In this document: piece after piece, positions 6,197 through 7,916 of the stretch
How the letters are laid out: every line of letters begins with the position of its first letter
Numbering within the stretch: the stretch's first letter is position 1
Origin: JBDRGC01 sp043818215
GTDB taxonomy: Bacteria > Chloroflexota > Anaerolineae > Anaerolineales > UBA11858
Direction: 5' to 3'
NCBI GenBank assembly: GCA_043818215.1
Contig: JBDRGC010000365.1
Coordinates: forward strand, 1-7,916
Length of the DNA: 7,916 nucleotides
Notes under the pieces: generated by a model
What the model was told of the DNA's origin: nothing
Database searches by the model: none
What the model saw: only the letters and a program-made list of their open reading frames with translations
Made by a program: the position numbers and the translations under genes

Positions 6197-7189
6197 CTAC
6201 TCACCAACCAGCGCTTGCAGCGCTTCCGGCAGCGCGGCTTTGTAATCCGTCATCGGGGGGACAATGGGTGGCTGGCCTTGTTGTTCCATAATCGCTTGCC
6301 CCTCAGAACCAAGCAGGAACTTCACGAACTCGAGGGCCAGTTCAGGACTAGGGGCATCTTTGGGAATGGTTACACCATACACAATCGGCTTACCCGTTTG
6401 GGTGATGGTTTCACCAGGTTCTGAGCCGCTCAACTCTACCTCGGCCTGAGTGTAGAAATCGGCATTAGCGACCATGCTGAGGTTGATCTCGTCCGGCAGC
6501 TCGATGAACTCGAGGCCATGCTGCACGGCCACCGAGCGATACTCGAAGGCATAATCCATATCGCCAGATTGCAGCAAAGCGATCAGTTCAACCTCCTTGG
6601 GGCGCACATTCTCTTCCGGGCAGTTTTCATCTAATCTCTCGTACAAGCCGGGTTCCTTGTAATACAGCTCCGCCAACTGCCAGACCATCAGGGTGCGGTA
6701 GCCGCACGGGTCGGCATCGGGTTCGGAGTGACCGTAGATCACGCCGCCGCGGGTCAGCACCTCGTACCAATTATCGCTGTTGATCTCGCCGGCATATTTC
6801 GATTGATCCGTGTAAGCGATCACCATCGTGTTGCGGGCAAAGCGGATGTTCCAATCTGCGAAATCGGGGATCAACAATGTGTCAATCACTGTGTAATCGG
6901 CGGACATAACCAGATCAGCCTGGCGGCCCAACTGGCTGATCTTGCGGGCGGTGCTGAGGCTGCCGGCGGCCTCTGTCTCGAATGTCACGTTGGGGTGCTT
7001 AGCCTGGAAAGCCGTGGTCAGTTCATCTATTGGCACGGTCAGGCTGCCGGCGTGGAAAATGATCAATTTGCCTTCCAAGCCGGTTTGCTCTGTTACGCCG
7101 GATGTGGTTTCGGGTGATGATGGGGTGCATCCAGCTGCCAGAATCAGCACAAGCACGAATAATGACCTAAGTGATAATTTCTTTAGCAT
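6197..7189 (-). CDS. wtpA: Tungstate-binding lipoprotein of ABC transporter
   Basis: The 330-residue protein captures tungstate (possibly molybdate) outside the membrane. Residues 1-20 are a lipoprotein signal peptide with lipobox LAAGC, so C21 would be lipidated. The mature part has WtpA hallmarks: FHAGSLTVP (45-53), EAAGSLSTARKISQLGR (73-89), SADYTVID (96-103), FARNTMVIAYTD (117-128), DPCGYRTLMVWQLAE (160-174) and YAFEYRSVAVQHG (213-225). In archaeal WtpA proteins two carboxylates complete an octahedral oxyanion site; D160 and E216 are the likely equivalents here, by position in these motifs. The length is normal. AAGGAG lies 9 bases before the ATG. It is first in the wtpA-wtpB-wtpC order but separated from wtpB by a repeat. 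ModA is the alternative name, but the motifs favour WtpA. Confidence 0.92.
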   Translation of the reverse strand: MLKKLSLRSLFVLVLILAAGCTPSSPETTSGVTEQTGLEGKLIIFHAGSLTVPIDELTTAFQAKHPNVTFETEAAGSLSTARKISQLGRQADLVMSADYTVIDTLLIPDFADWNIRFARNTMVIAYTDQSKYAGEINSDNWYEVLTRGGVIYGHSEPDADPCGYRTLMVWQLAELYYKEPGLYERLDENCPEENVRPKEVELIALLQSGDMDYAFEYRSVAVQHGLEFIELPDEINLSMVANADFYTQAEVELSGSEPGETITQTGKPIVYGVTIPKDAPSPELALEFVKFLLGSEGQAIMEQQGQPPIVPPMTDYKAALPEALQALVGE

Positions 7190-7198
7190 AATTCTTTT

Positions 7199-7204
7199 CT
7201 CCTT
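7199..7204 (-). promoter_or_regulatory. Shine-Dalgarno site of wtpA
   Basis: On the minus strand this reads AAGGAG, 9 bases before the ATG at 7189, and supports that start codon together with the signal peptide that follows. Confidence 0.75.
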
Positions 7205-7244
7205 GTTTTTGTAATCGTTCAGACGGTTGGTGAAAGCTGCTTCG

Positions 7245-7342
7245 ATAGAACGCGGATTACGCGGATGTAGCGAATCACCGCGGATTCTTTATAAAAATAA
7301 AATCCGCGTCAATCCGCTTAATCCGTGTCATCCGCGTTCTAT
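7245..7342. repeat. Palindromic repeat, copy 3
   Basis: The 98-bp copy runs from ATAGAACGCGGATTACGCGG to ATCCGCGTTCTAT and matches copy 2 closely over its full length, apart from lacking the mini-hairpin near the right end. It lies in the gap between the PBP-like gene and wtpA, so it could terminate the former. The remaining gap (7190-7244 and 7343-7390) shows no gene. The preceding AAAGCTGCTTCG (7233-7244) is identical to 6093-6104 in the compound repeat upstream of wtpB. Confidence 0.9.
7284..7312 (-). promoter_or_regulatory. Candidate promoter for wtpA inside the palindromic repeat
   Basis: On the minus strand TTGACG (7307-7312) and AAGAAT (7284-7289) are 17 bases apart, matching the sigma-70 consensus at 5/6 and 4/6 positions. 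Transcription would start near 7277, some 90 bases before the wtpA ATG. It is the best spaced pair seen in the gap, but chance similarity is quite possible. Confidence 0.25.
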
Positions 7343-7390
7343 TTCACCTGGGAGCTGAACTCTTAACTTGTTTTAGCATACTGTGAGTTT

Positions 7391-7916
7391 TCAATTGACT
7401 TTCAATTCCGTGCCCGCCTCTTGCGGGTTATAGCCTCCCAAACCTTCCACTGCTTGACGAAATGCAGCGGTGTGAATGTACTCGAGGGCAGGGGCCAACA
7501 AATCGCTTTCGTACTGCTCCCCTGGGATGACCAAATCGTAACGCTCCTCGAACAAGGGAATAAAATCCAGGTTGGATTGCCGGGCCGCGGCCAGCACTCC
7601 CAAACCGGCATCCGCCTCCCCCAGAAGCACTGCTTCCGCCACTTGAAGGTGGGTGTTGACCTCGGTAGCGTATCCCTGAACCCGAGCGGATTCCACGCCC
7701 AGCGATTCCAAGTGCTGATCCATCCACAAGCGCGTCCCCGAACCCCTGTTGCGGTTGATGAATATGACATCTTGGCGGGCCAGGTCTGCCAACCCCCGGA
7801 TTTGCAGCGGATTCCCCGGTGCAAGCATCAATCCCTGCTGGCGGTAGGTCAACGTGACCACTTTCATGGGCTGCCCCGGGAAAAGATGGCGCACATAAGG
7901 CAGGTTATATTCGCCG
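7391..7916 (-). CDS. PBP-like domain protein, C-terminal part (molybdate/tungstate sensor type)
   Basis: The reading frame is open to the right edge, so the N-terminus is missing; the visible part is about 175 residues beginning GEYNLPYVRHLFPG. A GTG at 7894 is in frame but is internal to the conserved domain and not taken as the start. The segments YRQQGLMLAPGNP, IRGLADLARQDVIFINRNRG, SGTRLWMDQHLESLG, THLQVAEAVLLGEADAGLG and ERYDLVIP are typical of the PBP-like domain (substrate-binding superfamily, PF12727 type). This domain occurs at the C-terminus of helix-turn-helix regulators and of some MoeA molybdopterin molybdotransferases. Lying on the same strand just upstream of wtpA, it may sense the oxyanion or act in cofactor synthesis. 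Which of these it is depends on the missing N-terminal half. Confidence 0.85.
   Translation of the reverse strand, partial: GEYNLPYVRHLFPGQPMKVVTLTYRQQGLMLAPGNPLQIRGLADLARQDVIFINRNRGSGTRLWMDQHLESLGVESARVQGYATEVNTHLQVAEAVLLGEADAGLGVLAAARQSNLDFIPLFEERYDLVIPGEQYESDLLAPALEYIHTAAFRQAVEGLGGYNPQEAGTELKVN

Noticed and set aside
5725..6291. 188-codon + strand frame spanning the wtpA-wtpB gap
   Set aside because: It overlaps both flanking genes antisense and reads mainly repeat sequence; the product resembles no family I recognise.
7190..7244. Molybdenum/tungsten cofactor riboswitch upstream of wtpA
   Set aside because: Only 55 bases lie between the repeat and the ATG, too few for the known Moco aptamer, and no matching conserved hairpins were seen.

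Overview
The window looks like a chromosomal segment of a free-living bacterium with roughly balanced base composition, dense in palindromic intergenic repeats. The mix of repeats (AACGCGGAT-type palindromes, GTCATT...GCGAAGCAATC-type elements, G/C-run hairpins and TTTACCATT-rich palindromes), a large NACHT protein with an Ala/Leu/Arg/Asp dipeptide tract, and an archaeal-style tungstate transporter together suggest a Chloroflexota (Anaerolineae-like) genome. That assignment is an inference from style, not a marker gene.

Layout. Positions 1-669 hold no convincing gene. They carry a 166-bp palindrome with 22-bp perfect inverted ends, a second large palindrome (about 183-418) containing nested G/C hairpins, and a 45-bp palindromic repeat (copy 1 of a three-copy family). 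From 670 to 2961 (+) lies one 763-residue NACHT-type STAND ATPase with its own ribosome binding site and a TATAAT box. It ends in a helical domain of the kind found in bacterial NACHT defence proteins and has an unusual 68-residue dipeptide repeat inside. Copy 2 of the palindromic repeat starts 3 nt after its stop codon, so the gene is bracketed by two copies.

Everything from 3242 to the right edge is on the minus strand. Read in its own direction it is: the C-terminal part of a PBP-like (molybdate/tungstate-sensor type) protein cut by the window edge; an intergenic gap with copy 3 of the palindromic repeat; a tungstate-binding lipoprotein (wtpA-like); a 334-bp gap filled with a compound repeat; the permease (wtpB-like); the ATPase (wtpC-like) beginning on the base after the permease stop; and finally a DUF47/PhoU-like protein with a candidate promoter of its own. 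The WtpA lipoprotein captures tungstate or molybdate outside the membrane, WtpB forms the channel and WtpC drives import. The partial PBP-like protein upstream may sense the same oxyanion or act in molybdopterin metabolism.

The most interesting non-standard signals are: the period-two codon repeat in the NACHT gene, with codon usage unlike the rest of the gene; the palindromic repeat family that brackets this gene and also sits upstream of wtpA; and a small hairpin module with conserved ends that is nested inside two unrelated repeat families.
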